Below, in pieces: positions 10,001-23,354 of a DNA stretch of 64,000 bases; the stretch's first letter is position 1; the number at the start of each line of letters is the position of its first letter. The notes below the pieces were generated by a model. That model was not told where the DNA came from, searched no databases, and worked only from the letters and a program-made list of their open reading frames with translations. This DNA is from Anthostomella pinea (lineage: Eukaryota > Ascomycota > Sordariomycetes > Xylariales > Xylariaceae), in contig CAUWAG010000012.1 in NCBI GenBank assembly GCA_963556695.1, forward strand, positions 3,286,001 to 3,350,000, given 5' to 3'. Made by a program: the position numbers and the translations under genes.

Positions 10001-12950
10001 TGAAAAGAAGGAGACCGTCAGCGTATGATTTCGCGCAGGGCCGTCACCGAGCGGATCATCAGAAAGCCACACACACACACACATGCCACAGGAAGATCAC
10101 TCACCAGCCCCGATCTAATCGGCCCAATGCGTGACGACCCCCCCCCCCCCCCCCCCCGCAGTGCCCCCGGCCCCAAGACCCCGAATCCCTCTTCCACCAC
10201 CGCGTCCGCAAAGGGGCATCAGGACCGCCGATCGCTGTGGTTGAGCAACCACCGAGCAGCCACCCGGGGTTCCGCACCAGCCGCACGCTGTCGTCAGAGC
10301 GCCGCCGATCAGTTGTGGCTCGGCCCAATGAGAGCGGCGCGTCTCAACTCCGTGGGATCGGTTTGTTGAGGCTTGAGTCATCCACCCAGCAGCCACCACA
10401 CCCATCACACCCATCATGTTGTGGCGAAGATCTTCAGTCCTCAACCCACATAGGGCAAATGCTCGACGCCAAGCGGCGAGCCAGAGCGAGGCAGTGCAAA
10501 AAGATCTACTTACCGCTTCCTGTGGCGGACACGGTAAAACTGCCGGATAGGGAAAGTACGCAGCCGTACGGAGCGCGGCCATTGGTTGCCGTCGCTGGAC
10601 TATCCTCGACGGGAAGTCTCTCGGATATGTGGCTTCACGGGTGGCGATATTCGCTCGCTTCCAGCAGCAAGGGCTCGTCAAGCCCCATCCCCTGTCTCCT
10701 CTCGCCGCCGTTTGCCAGTCTGCTTCGTGTCGAAACGCTGTGGCTAGTACGGCAGCGATCGACGTCGTCGTCGCACCTAACCGTTCTCAAAGGGGTAGCC
10801 GCCCCAGGGCGTGTCGGGAGTCTGTGGCTGGTCTCTCCACCAGCACACACATGTGTGGCGATACCATCCCCATCGTGGTTCCTTGTACCATGTCTTCCCT
10901 TGGTGAGCCTCGATCTTCAGAGCCTTCATTGGTTCCAGCCACTGTCCAAGGTGAAGCTTGCGATGCAATCTGTGGCTCACAGTGACACAGGGATGATGAT
11001 GTCTGAGCCACAGGCGGCGATTTTCAAGTTTTTAACGCAGAGCCGGTGCCGAATGAATATCCAGACCGTCGCGAAGTCCGTCGCGACCCTTCCCACCGGC
11101 GCGCCGAGCCGAGGGTGTCCCCCGCCCTGGCAAGCTGAGATCAGCTGCTTCCACAATCCTATTGGGTCCAGTCACCAGATGAGACATGCACGTTGTCGTA
11201 GATGGAATTCAACGTGGTTAAAGGGAGGCCTCCTTTGCCTGTCTAGACCGGACTGTCCTTGCAATGGCCACTTCACGATGGCGCGGCATGCTGTCCTCCG
11301 GTAGGCCGCGTATGTGTGTGACTTGGTGTTTGGTGATTCGATCTCCTCCTCGGAGGACCGAAGAGTTATGCTTATCCGATGCCAGCCTCTGGAGGCCTCC
11401 AAAAGCATCACGTGATTCGAGACCAAGCACTAAAAGAACGATCTATTCGTCGCCTCGAGATGCCGGCAGGCCGGCACCAGGAATTCTGGATAGGGGTCCA
11501 CCGTCCCGGTCGAAGTCGTGGGGTTCTCAAAGCCGGGGTTCCACTCGGTGCTTGTGGTCAAGCCTCCCGAAAGCACCCCGTAGGGCAGCAAGTCTGGTCT
11601 AGACAATTCGTGGCGGGTGACCTACCTTACTAACCAGCAGTCCAACGCCCGAAGCCCGATGTACCGGTACTTCGGTCGCATTTGGGCCATCTGACAGATT
11701 GATGACCTGCGCCCGCAGTGCGTCACAGATGCATTCATGCATGCCGCAGAAACCCCAACGATGCGCTGAAAGCGACGCGCCCATGCGCTACAGCTCACCC
11801 TAGCCTCAGGGCCTAGGGGTCCTACTGCAGCACATGATGGTCGACAGTGGCCTATGGCTGGGTCCGCCGAGGTGTGAGCTGATGCACTCGTTTGGAGATA
11901 AGAAACCCCCTTTTTACCACCACGCCCTATCAAATTGGGTCGCACAAACACTGAACACCCACCATTTCGGCCTTGGGATACCTAAGATGACCCTGATAGA
12001 CAGCATTCCGAGACGAGTCTCACGTCGGAAGAAAAGGTTAATGTCAGACATTGACAGTCGGCTGGCAGCGGTGGCTGTGCGTCTTCCCTAGACGAAAACC
12101 CCTTAAGTGGAACAGATAGACTCACCGTCAGGCTGTCCGTAGCCGCCTACAGATTGGACTTTTCGCCGTTTCAACGGTAACACAGTGACAGGTGCGTTTC
12201 CCGAGCTGGGCGTCATTGGTGTAGGCCGGCTCAAGCTGCCTGCTGCAGTGTATAAAGACACTCCGAGCGGAAGAAGCGCCGTTGGGACCGACCGGTTCTG
12301 GGGCTAAAGCTACAGACAGGACGAGTCGAGCTGGCGTCGAGGGCTAGATGTGACGGCCTGTCAAACTATGTGTGAGACGACAACCGACAAGTCGTACGAT
12401 CTTTGCATTCCCTTGATGGTCAGGCGAAGATGCAATGCAGAAGGTAGGGGAATATACAGTTCTTGATTGGCTTTCCGAGTAACTGTCAGTTACGTCGTAC
12501 TTGACGATAGAACAGTGTGTTCTGCAGCATCCTGACTCCTTCTCGCATACTCTTGTGGATTTGGGGTATCTGGCATGGATCAAGGAGATCCCCTCACTAG
12601 GAGAATTGGAGTCTGAGAGTCTCGGCCGAGGGACGTTGACTTCTGTCCCCAACCGCGTCAGGTACGCAGGTACCGCACACTTGAGAGCGAGGTACCTACC
12701 ACTTGGGAGCCATGTACCGCGGCGATGCTGCCAGGAGGAGCAGCTAGGGGTATCGAATTCGACATTTGCCATAGATAAAGGCATGCCTCGAGCGAGAGCC
12801 ACACTCTCAGACCATGAGCCCAGCAGCGTACCAGCTCCAGTACCTAGTGCATGCAGCAGCGCGCACCAGGACGGACTGAGCTTGAGGTGCAGTAACGCCC
12901 AGGGAACACGCAAGCCACTCGCCACATAGGGCAGGGGTAATGTGGCGGGA
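10001..12950. other. Gene-free stretch with simple-sequence runs
   Basis: A (CA)n run at about 10068-10083 is followed by a 20-base C run at 10138-10157. The longest open frame (10237-11304 plus, 355 codons) is serine/proline-rich and low in complexity. Overlapping open frames of similar quality lie on the opposite strand, so I do not call it a gene. Confidence 0.35.
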
Positions 12951-15900
12951 ATTTTGCACTGCCTCAGTTCTAGACACAGTTTCGGGTGGCTTGACCCATC
13001 GAAACGACGACTCCAACGTCAGGTCAGGTCTGACAATGCCGCTGTGCCGGCCGCAGGGACCCAGATATCGCAGGCTAGGTTAGATCAGACGGTGCAGACG
13101 AAGCGCCCAACGGGTAGGCGGCACTTGAGGTATCATGGGATCCAGTCGACCAGAGTTCGCAATGGGGCCTCCAGTGTCGACCGCCGTGTCCGCTCCGTCA
13201 AGCTTCGGCAGCGGGAAGCATAAATCCGTGATGTTAGTTGTTTGAATGCGTGCTGCTAACCGCACGTAGTAGTGAAAGCCGGCGAGCCAGTCATCCCGAG
13301 AGTGGCAGGGGAGCGTAGACGTGGATATTGTTAGATAATCATCTCCCGTGGTCTTGATGAGAAGGGAGGGACAGGCCTCGGCTTTGAGCTGCCGGAACGA
13401 GCCAGGTGATGTCGGTCGGCCCAGTCGGCCATTCGGTCAAGCACCCGTCGCTGCCATGGCAATCGCGTGGGTGTTACTAGTCCGTCTGACGCCAAATGAA
13501 GAGAGATAAACGGCGAGGTCTTTATCAATCCCTTTGGCCGACATTATCATCACGTCGTGCATGGAACTGGGCTGGCTCCTAAGATGAGGTGAATCCCGCA
13601 AAGGCGCTATGCTGGAAAGCGGTTCGTGGAAATGAGCGCAGAAGGATTCGAAACCTCGGATCGCGCAAGCGATATTGGGGAATGCAGGAGGGGGAATGGT
13701 GATAACGGGGGAGTGGAAGCGGCTGAAGAAGCGTTCACGAATGATTCATCTCGAGTAAGCCGGCATCATCTCCGTCCGTGACCCGGCCCTGTTGCGAGAA
13801 CCGTCGTCGTCATCCTGTGCTGTTCGATTGCTTCTGTTGTTTCTGGCTGGCTGACGGAATGGTTTGTACTTTTGGCCGGCCCTGGTCGCTGTTTGATGCG
13901 AGGGGCCGATGGGAATGAGAAGTCGATGAAAACCCCCATGTGTAGATTAGAACCCAATGTTTGGTGTTTCATGTTTCGCGCTGGGATAGCAGCGCGGCTC
14001 ATGTGGGGGAGATGAGGGTCGATGGGATCTGAACCAAAACCTCCGACTGGTCAGAGGGTAGGCGTGCAGGGAATTGGGTTTGATGAGGGGTAGCTCACAG
14101 CCTTACACCCACTGTATTCGAAAGGTCAAGCCACTGAAGCCACAGTGGGTGGCGGGTCTGGCACCGCCGTTCAGGCCTTTGGAGGGGTAAGTCAAAGGCC
14201 AACGCGACGAGCATCACAGAGCCTGGAGCCGCTGAAGAAATCCGCCTAGATACACCAACACGAAAAGTGCATATTACCCTTCATCACCTCAAGGGAAGAA
14301 TAGGACGGATACCTTATTTACGAAGAATGGCGTGATGGATAAAGTAATTTTGTCATTTCTCCCCGACCCATGGGCTATGATACTTGCAACTGTACTTGGC
14401 ACTGTATGGTGTCGTGATCCGAGTCCTGAAGAGAATCGTGGAGTCTCCAGGTCACAGGTCTCGGGTCTTGGGGGTTTCTGTTACTATCAGCATCGTCTCC
14501 TATGAATGCCGCATTGCCCTGCTTCAGATTTCTTCACGCAAAACAGATACTAGATATGCAAGCAGTCACGTAATGTAACAATAATGGTTGCCTCGCTTCA
14601 ATATTACACCCCTTACATTTTGCTCGGTACCACGTACGATCAATATAGGGCCGCTGGGCAATAGCAATAATGGCCCGAACCGTCATCAGTCATCAGTCTA
14701 GGCCCCTTCGTCCCATGTCCCTCTCCAGAGCCCGGAGAGGGACCGTCAGCACGGCCTAATCTGGTCGGGTCAATTGCGAGGCTCTCTCTGCTAGTCTAGC
14801 AGAGCACGATTCAGTCGTTTGATGAGGGATACGTTTTAAGGGGTAAAACCAGCTAAGTTTCATGATCGTAGCCCACCCTAACATTACGATAGCAAGAGAA
14901 GACCAAAACAATGTGATGATTTTAGTAATAATGTCAAGATGAGATCGCGATCGATCTCGACACCCATCGCTGCGACTCGCACAGATGCGATTTAAGCGCC
15001 CGCGGGGAGGGGGGGGGGGGGGTGAGATACAGAAGATTGCGTTCCGTCTCGTCTCGTCTGGTCTCATCTCATCTCCGACTTGAAGCTATAATTTGCGTAG
15101 TTAAGTTTCAGAAACGAACCGGCGCCCGATATGAGATCTGAGATGTCGACCAGAGTCGCACACATCGAAATTAATGCGTCGTAAGCACCACCGGGTTCAA
15201 TACGTGCGCGTTCCGTTTGCTGTGGCTGTCAGGTAATCACGGCACGTGTCCGGAATTGAAGCTTATACCGGAATCTAAGGAAGTGACTAACAATGGGATG
15301 ACGCAACAGCCGAATGTTCACCGGCAAGGTAAGGTGAGCAATGTCACGATAGTTATGTGTACTTCTTTATGTTGTTTCTACCGGAGGAGGGGGCCAGCAC
15401 ATCGCTACACGATGCATTAAGTGGGCACACGGATTGCTTGTCCACATCAGACCAACGTCAAAAGAACAAAAAGCCCTGATGGGTATGGGTAGTAAAAGTA
15501 GTATGGTAAAAGTTGGTGTTGAAGAAGAAGTGACATGTATGTGATGACGGCCCTCGATGTCTCCCACCCCGTGCAACATCTCGATAGAGTGCCCCCTCTC
15601 TTGTCATGTACTCCCGCATACGCGCCCGCGTCGTGTATGTTGCGTCGTGTATGCATGTGTATAGCTGCGTCGTTTTCTCGAATGACGCTATATCTCGTTG
15701 ATCCAGAAGACCGACGGATGGTGATGAAGAAGGGCGTATGTCCCATGCCAACAAGGTATTTCCAAGGACCGTGGTGGCAGCGATCATTCCGGAGTCGTTC
15801 GGCACAGCTTGTGTGATCTCCGAATAACCCAATCTAAAATATCCCAAAATCTCCGTTCGTCAACCGACGAAACGAAACAGAAGTAAGCTGCCCATAAAGG

Positions 15901-16084
15901 GAGTGGTATCTTTGAAGTTGCTCTCCCAAAACGCCGAAATCAATAAATGCAAGGACCCGCCGTATGTTCGTGTGTTCATTAGTCGACCTTGTGGTAGACC
16001 GACGGTCGAGGGACCGTATAGCCACCTCTTTCTATGATGCTCCCTCGAACCCATATGTTGGTCGGTCAATCATTATATATCGAA
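12951..16084. other. Gene-free stretch downstream of the grainyhead gene
   Basis: No supported coding sequence. A 14-base G run lies at 15009-15022. The part nearest 16084 is the 3' flank of the minus-strand transcription factor gene and should contain its 3' untranslated region. Confidence 0.35.
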
Positions 16085-19021
16085 TCAAAAAGTAAGTCGT
16101 AGTTCGTAGCCATTCGTCGTGCGGAACGCGCTGTGTGCTGAGTTCCGGTCGCCCTCGGGCGCATCGAGCGCCATCATTTCCCACCCTCTCTTAGGTTGGG
16201 GAACGCTCCGCTCCACATCTGCGATCTCAAGAATCATGTCCTGGCCTTCCGATAATTCGTGGATCACATCGTCGTCTACTTCAACCTCCAGGCCACTGTC
16301 GAGAACGTGCACGACACGGACGACTGCTAATGAGTCGATGGCCCACTTGGCAGAGACCCGTGAGATGAACTCGGATAGCGAACGCTCGGCGAGGTAGATG
16401 GCGCGATGGAGGACTGGTTTGTCTGATTTCGAAACTGGCCGTCGAGCAACATAAAAGCACGCGATGGGCTTTGCTGGCTTCTCAACCGGGGGCTTGTATG
16501 ACGGGTCTACGCCGAGTGCTTCGATCCAGCCACTCAATGTCCCATCGTCGTCCGTCTTCGCCACCTTCACTGGCTGATCTGAAGCTCGTCGGGAGGTCGC
16601 GGGCTCGCCACTACCTGGTGCGTCGTTCCATGGAGCTGCAACTGCCGGTTGAGACTGCAAAGATATGGAGCTTGGCGAGGGTGAGACGAGTGACGATGCG
16701 GTTACAGAGCCTCGTCCGCTTCTGGCCTGCCACGCTGCGCTATCCTTCGATTCTACCTTGGTAAGATCGGTGGGTTCACCCGCAAGGGCCACAGGATGCA
16801 GGTCGGGGTCATCCGTGTCCTCTCCTCGCAGGTACAAGATGCTCACAGGTCGAGTGCTGGTGAACATATCCTGCAGCGTTTGCAATTTGAAGTGTAGGTC
16901 GTCTTCGAGGGACGGTCTTGTAGCACCGCCGCCACCACCGCCGCCACCGGCCGAGCTCGTCGACGACATGGACCATGTTCTCTTATGCTTCATTGCCTTT
17001 CCTGGCCGCTGGTTGTCCTGTCCCTTGGCATGTGCTCCACCTCGTTTGCGTTTTCCGAAGTCTTTCCCTCCGCTTTCCGCTTGCGCGATTTGCTGCTTGA
17101 GCTTGTCGATCGTCTTCTTCACATGCGCCACGTCGTTGGAAAGCTTCCTCTCAGCACCATGATCTCGGAACAGTTTGACTTTACAGTAGCATATCTCGGC
17201 GGCCGCATCTGCTGGTGGAGAGGCATCCGCCGTCGTCGATAAAGCGGTCGTTTTGGAACACAATCTTACGGGGATGCCTTTCACGCCCTTGGAGTGGCTA
17301 AAGTCAGTCGACAGAAAGTTGAACCGGACGGCGATGTTGCATTCGGTTGCGCCATTGACACCCGGTGTCCAGACGACAGAGAACCCATCGAAGGAGGCAG
17401 TCTCTAGCTCGATGCGGGTGCGCTTATCGTCACCTTCTGCCGGCTGGCCAGCTTCCACGTATTCGACGGCCTGCAGCTTACCACCGCGCTGATGTGCTTC
17501 GTTAGTGCCCCGGCCTTCCTTCCACAAGGTCCAGCAGACCCCTGGCTTCAGCCGTTGTTGATCGTCCTCGAAAGAGACACGCACGAATGTCCGATACTTG
17601 GTCCCCGGCACAATGGGCACAGTTGAACCGGTGTCCACGACAGACAGCGAGTACGCCTGGCCTTTGTTGAGATAGGTCACCGGTATCTCATCGGCGTGTT
17701 TGATCATAGCTGTCGGTGCGTTCAGAGTGGAATGGAAGCGAAATTTGTCCGCTGAGGGTGGTAGCGCATGCGTCATGGTCACTCCGAAGTTTCTAGGTTG
17801 AAAGCCCATCATAGGAGGTGATTGCGAGTTGAAAGTAGCGTCCATGGAACCCATGCGATCTTCGGGTCCGTCCGAGCCTAGGGGTGACCCGTCATGATCC
17901 ATCGTCTCGTAGCCAGTATCCTGGTGGACAAATGACGAAGGAGCGAACGATTGCTGTACCGGGCTAGGCTCGATGAAAGGGTTGTACTGCTGCTGGAAGT
18001 GTTGTGGCGCCAGGCCATGCTGGAACTGGGAGAGGTCCATCATGGCTGGGCCGGCGTGTATAGCCCCTTCGCTGGTGGGCAGAGACAGAGGCGTTCCGAG
18101 CCCCATGCCGAGTCCCAGGGAAGGCGTGTGCAAGTCGCCGGCCTGCGGGTGGTAGAGCGTGTTCGTTCCGCCAGGCGTGGGAGTGTAATAGCCCGGCGGT
18201 TGGTTGGCGAAAGCACTGAAGGAGAATGAATTAGGGTCAAGCAACGAAGGGGTGAATCTCCATTCCGCCGCCGAAGCTCGTGGTGTGGGGTCTTGATCTC
18301 CTCGGAACACATCGTGCCCTGGATTCTGATGTCTGAAGAGAAAGGGATCAGAATTAGCTTGATCCAGTTTCGAAAGCTGAGACTATAGACGGCGAGGGTC
18401 GGCGGCAACGGGCCATCGACGTCGTGCTTCTGGTGATGGTGCTGGTGCTGGTATACTGAGTGTGGCATACGGTCGGGGGCCGGAATACCCCGCGCTTTGC
18501 ACTCGCAAGTAGCTCTCAGCTAAGGCTTCGAAGGTTGACCCGACAGCGCCTGCACCGCCTCATTCACACTAACATGGACCAAAAAGGTCATCACGGGATG
18601 GGAAAATAGGTGAATTCCGGTTGCACATACCGTTCTTGTGCCGCGGCAACGAGGCCTAGGTTGTCACCTGCCACGGTGATTTGCGACGGCGCTCCTGTCG
18701 TTGGAGACGTCGATGGCGCTGTGTTGAGCTCTGGGAACTGCATTCGGAAGTCGGCGAGCAGCCCATCGCCGGGCTTTCGCGTGCTCGTCCTGGAAGGGGC
18801 ACAAGGAAGTCAGTCAGCATGTTTATGTTTGCGCGTGACATGAGAGGCGGAGGGCGGAGGGCGGCGACGACAAGGACGGTGATGTCGCGTGTAGATCCGG
18901 CAACACCCCACGTGGAGCCCGCACGCTATGCGCCGATCGCTTGCGCGTCTTGCGGGTAGTCCCTGGAAGTTTGTGGGCGAATATGAAGAGACATAGATAC
19001 AACTCACCTTTGGCTGAACAT
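16085..19021 (-). CDS. Grainyhead-like/CP2-family transcription factor
   Basis: Coding sequence: complement of 19008-19021, 18631-18789 and 16085-18332, giving 806 residues. Exon 1 is 14 nt (ATGTTCAGCCAAAG, donor GTGAGT). Exon 2 ends at donor GTATGT and exon 3 starts after TTTCTCTTCAG. Phases match exactly at both junctions. The introns are long for this window (218 and 298 nt). The third-exon frame extends only to a GTG at 18310, which is not the real start. The N-terminal 250 residues are Gln/Pro/Gly-rich. The CP2/grainyhead DNA-binding domain begins near residue 253 (KFRFHSTLNAPTAMIKH) and includes TKYRTFVRVSFEDD and WKEGRGTNEAHQRGG. A lysine-rich stretch and a Gly8 run follow, then a C-terminal domain likely used for dimerisation. 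In Neurospora the grainyhead homologue is linked to conidial separation and cell-wall remodelling. Looks intact. Confidence 0.9.
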
Positions 19022-22000
19022 TTGGGGAAACCACTCAGACGGATGCTGTCACGAGACAGCAATACCAATGAGCTGGCAAAATAAAGTCTGGATTTGATGC
19101 TTCCTGGAGAGGAGAATCAAGCGATGCGCCGTCGAGGAAGTTGAGGTGATGAGGTCTGGTGGTCCTGGGGGTGGCGGCGCAATGTGGCTGACTCAATAAC
19201 TTATGTGCCTTCCAACGAGGGAGGAACGACGTGCGAGCAGCAGCTTCCTTCGTAGTCCGTTCGCTTGGCGAGAGGGAAGAGACGACAAACGAACGAACGA
19301 ACGGACGTAGTCTCGAGGGATGTTTTGCGACACGTCGCAGAGCTGTCTTCTCCAACGATGGTGAGGGGATGGGCTTCCTTGTGTCAGAGGGAGAAAGAGA
19401 TCTGAAGAAGTGGTAAATCGAAAAAGCGAGTGGACAGTCAGGGTCAGGTAGGCTAGCTGAGGTATATGGGAGAGGCTGATCTGATGGAGGTGAGAGGTAG
19501 GCAGCGTGAGGTAGGCAGGCACGCAGGCAGGCCGGCCGGTAAAGTAGCGAGCGAACTGAGCTAAACTAGTAACTCGAAGATATTATAGCAACAGGTCCAG
19601 TCCCTAAGAGATTGGGTGGTGGATACAGCGATGGTCTAATATGTTCCAGAGTGCCAGAGTCCCAGACGGGGTGAACAAGGGCAGTGGGCAGAGGGCAGAC
19701 ACGGACACGAGCGTGATAGTCGGGGTACTTGTGAGGAAGACGTCAGTCAAGGCAGTCAAAGCAATGCGATGAGTTCATTGCCAGAAGATTGCTAGGGCTG
19801 GCGGGCGTCTGGCTGAATGAGTCTGGCTCAAACTGGATGTCGGTCCATGGGCATGGGCATGGGCATGGGCAGGGGGCATCATGGCATGGATAAGATACAT
19901 GTACAGATTTGCTGTGCTGCCGCGGGCGCTGGGACGGTGAAGTGGCACGCTTGGGGATAATCCCATGAACATGGGAGGGGTAGCTGTCCCAGTACCGTTA
20001 CTTCTCGGGAGGGGTGTGTGAGTCAAGGGAGAGGGGGCGTGTGGTTGCGAAATGAGGCCCGGACCCTAGTTGTGGCCGTGCCCTTGTGGCTGTTGAACAG
20101 CTCCACCTTTCCACCGAGAGACACATCAGATGGAGACTGAGGAAGCGACGGAGGGACTTGTGAAAGATGTACAGTACATACATCTAGGGCTGATGCTAGG
20201 TAGGTGGAGGCAGTCGTCCATGTTGCTTTTCTGTCGCTGATGATCGCCCTTCATGCTGCACCCATGTGCCTACCTCCTACCTCGCCAGCTCACATCACGC
20301 CCAGCACGTGAATGGGTATCATCATGAGAGGATTCGTGCATTGAGCTGTGAGTCTATACTGATACTCGAGTCGCTCGTAACTTCATAGATCTCGGAGCTC
20401 TTTGGCTCCGAGGACAACACTGAAGCTTCTTCAGTCAGGCTTTGATCGAGCATATGCGACTAAACCCTAAAGCACTTCAGAGACAAGGAGAGTGTACATG
20501 ATATGCACATTCTCATAGAGGGCACTGCATTAATGTATGACGGATGTATGTAGAACTTCCCGCGTGTGTCCAGAATACATGCACTTTTCTCGCCCGCACT
20601 CCAAGTCGGAAATGTGGCAGAGATCAATGCAAGTACCTGTACCTCTACGCATGTCTCTCTCTCTCTCTTTCTCTCGGGTCACTCCAGCGTTGCCGCTGTC
20701 CCTTGACAATCCCAGCCCAACCCGCACCCACCCACCAGCACCCACTCGGCTGCGCGCATCTGTGGCGTCCCCTGCAATTTGGCAATTCTAAGAAGTTGCC
20801 CCGGGGCTGGATCGGGCTGAGGCGGTACCTACGTATCCTGACTCGGGCGCTGAATCTCACGGTACCGTCGCTCAGGTCCCTCCTGCTAGTAACGCCCAAC
20901 TCGCGCTAGAGCTGTGGCTGCTATTAGCATTCAATTGTCAGGACCTGCTGGAGTCGTAACCGACTCCACCCCGTGCCGTCCACCAACACCCAGATGCGGA
21001 CGACTAGCTAGGTAATGTCATCCGTAACATGACATAGGACGAACTGAATAGGTGGTAGATGGTAGAGTTTGGTAGAGGAAATAGCTGGCCCCGAGAGAGC
21101 CCAATTGACTTTCTCTGGAAACACCATGATGTTGCATTCTCTGAGATCAAAGAGCTCGCCTCTTAGATGAGAAGTCATACTGACAGGCACTTGGGACCAG
21201 AGTCCGTCCACTCAAAATCGCAGTATGCAGGCCTGCTGTGTGCGGGATACTGAAAGCAGATGCGTGGGTTTTGACTCCAAATTGCATCAGCGGCAGACAT
21301 ACTCGACGACCACAACGGGCCACTGGGCACCATCCACATCGCTGCAAGTAGACAGCTGGCAATATAAATCCCATGCGGCTGACCCAAATCGGGACGGAAG
21401 CCCAAGCAGTCGGCGCGGGAACCAGGAGCGCAAGTAAATACTGACGACTATAACCTTCTCTCGTGTTGCCGAGCATAAAAGAGGGTGATGTCTCCCTCAG
21501 GCCTCGATGCCATAGCTACTCGAGGCGATGAGATGTGTGTAAAGTAGGAGGCTTCGAGACATGTCTCGTGATACCGACTCACTCATTGGGAGGACAGTTT
21601 CTACTTCCCGCCATCGACAAGATAACCTTTTGAACGGTCACGCGGTGGGGGAACGAGCTTCACACGCGTAACTCTGCTGGGTCACTTGCCATCCAATGTG
21701 TTACGGAAGCCCCCGTGCCTACGAAAGCTCGGATCTTATTAGATGACACTTGTCGGGTGAGCTAAAGGACCGAAGCGGCTGTGAAGCGGTCGCTCAGACC
21801 AGATGCCAATTCCGATGGGTGTTGTGTCTTGTCGTCAGACGGGCCTCTTCGACGCCTTTGCAAAAACACGGTATAACACCACGATAAGGGCAAGGCTTGG
21901 CGACCTCGGATTTACGTCCGTGCCAATCATCGAGAGCTTGGGTGATGTGGACCGCCGTCTTATACTCGATGAAAGATTGCGTCAGGGCCGAGGATGGGTT

Positions 22001-22260
22001 TTCGGGTTTGAAATTGCAGGAGTTCCCGTGTGCGATGGAGCTGATGGTATCAATGGTTAGTTTGACACCGTTGGATCCTCACACGAGCCTTTTTTACCGT
22101 ATCAATTTTCTTCAACGAAGTGACCGGCACGTGGGGAGGCTCGCAACTAGCAGAGCGCTAGCATCCACAAGATACGCCACCCCGAGGTCAGGCAACTGGA
22201 ATCGAGGATGACCTGGAAAGAGAGGCCTCACAGGCGCTCCCGTGGTGGCCTGGACGTGGT
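19022..22260. other. Long upstream region of the grainyhead gene; otherwise no gene
   Basis: More than 3 kb upstream of the start at 19021 holds no supported gene. It contains a CATGGG hexamer repeat (19846-19870), a CT microsatellite (about 20653-20675), several TATA-like tracts and many short upstream ATGs. A long untranslated leader and extended promoter are common for fungal developmental regulators, but I cannot place a transcription start. Confidence 0.35.
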
Positions 22261-22328
22261 GGCGTGGCGCGTCCCAGCAGCTTGGGCCTATCTCATACAG
22301 CCGATACCCCTGATAGGAGATATCCCTT

Positions 22329-22624
22329 ATACCGCATAATATCAGAGATAGCGCATATTTTTGTGGCTACGGGAATTTATTGTATGGGATATCACCAGAT
22401 AACGTATAAATCAGATGTCGCATACGTTTTCACTGACCGCACGGACTGCTTTGGCCCCTCATAGCGCATATTCCTCCCATATATTACCCGTTTTGGCAGC
22501 TAGGCTGCTGCCAGGGCCCTGGTAGGCCCTAGGCCACCACCCATGACAGGCCTGACAGGACCTGGCACGGACCACCTACCTACCCAGATACCGCATATAT
22601 CAGAGATAGCGCATATTTTTCTGG
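22329..22624. repeat. Cluster of iterated GCATA motifs with a 37-bp direct repeat and palindromes
   Basis: A segment of about 37 bp beginning ATACCGCATA and containing CAGAGATAGCGCATATTTTT occurs at 22329-22366 and again at 22588-22624. Between the copies are further variants of the same core (GATGTCGCATACG near 22413, CATAGCGCATATT near 22460). There are also palindromic blocks (GGCAGC...GCTGCC near 22494-22512, AGGGCC...GGCCCT near 22515-22532). This looks like the inside of a small non-autonomous element or a multi-site binding array. Confidence 0.6.
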
Positions 22625-22642
22625 TGACAGATCTCATCTCCT

Positions 22643-22887
22643 ATTGTGCCTTGTGGTAGCGGTATCCAGAATAAGGACCAGGGTCACGATAGGTGGCTAT
22701 TGGTCTGTATTCTGGAAGTTGCTTGATTGAAAGAAGGGATGGGTGGTGTCCCCATCCCAGAAGTAGCTATCATCCCAGTTGGTTACAAATCAGGTACAAA
22801 CGGGTACCTGTTGGGCTCCAAGGTACCTTGTATCCTGGTCCGTGACCCATCCGTCATTGTGGCTGGAAAATGGGTTGAGTAGCCACA
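22643..22887 (+). repeat. 245-bp direct repeat, copy 1
   Basis: It starts ATTGTGCCTTGTGGTAGCGG and ends GAGTAGCCACA. It aligns without gaps to 23355-23599, with about fifteen to twenty substitutions. Both copies contain CCCCATCCCAGAAGTAGC and GGGCTCCAAGGTACCTTGTA. Neither copy has a convincing coding frame. Confidence 0.85.
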
Positions 22888-23354
22888 CTATCAGGGGTAG
22901 CCACTGTGAGAGATAGGTATCTAGCGTGGCCCGCTCGAGTGCGCATAGGAAGAACAAGGGATGAAGAGACTGGCTCCAGACACATCGTGGTGTTGTTGGC
23001 TATGTGAGTACCTCCGGCCACGCCGTGGGAGGCAAAGAGCATACGTCAACTGCAAAGAGAAAAGTTACTGATGCATGATAAGAGATGTCTTGATTCAAAT
23101 GGTGACGTGCCATCGGCGTGAGTGATCAGCACAGCGGACCAGTGAGAGGTGGGAGATTGACAGCTGGGTTTGTCTGCATCTGAGATTTCTGAGATCGCCC
23201 CGCCGTGATTTATTTTAATCCAAAGATGCATCTGTGGCTTTGCGTATCTGTGGCTTGCGTAAGCCTAATTGACCAGCCTCACTGGAACCGCCACAACGAT
23301 CGTGCCACAGATCGGCTACCAACGTTTGGAATGAGATCTCGGACGAGAGGCAGA

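Noticed and set aside
10237..11304. 355-codon open frame, plus strand
   Set aside because: Serine/proline-rich, no domain or signal, overlapping frames of similar length on the other strand, no splice or codon support.
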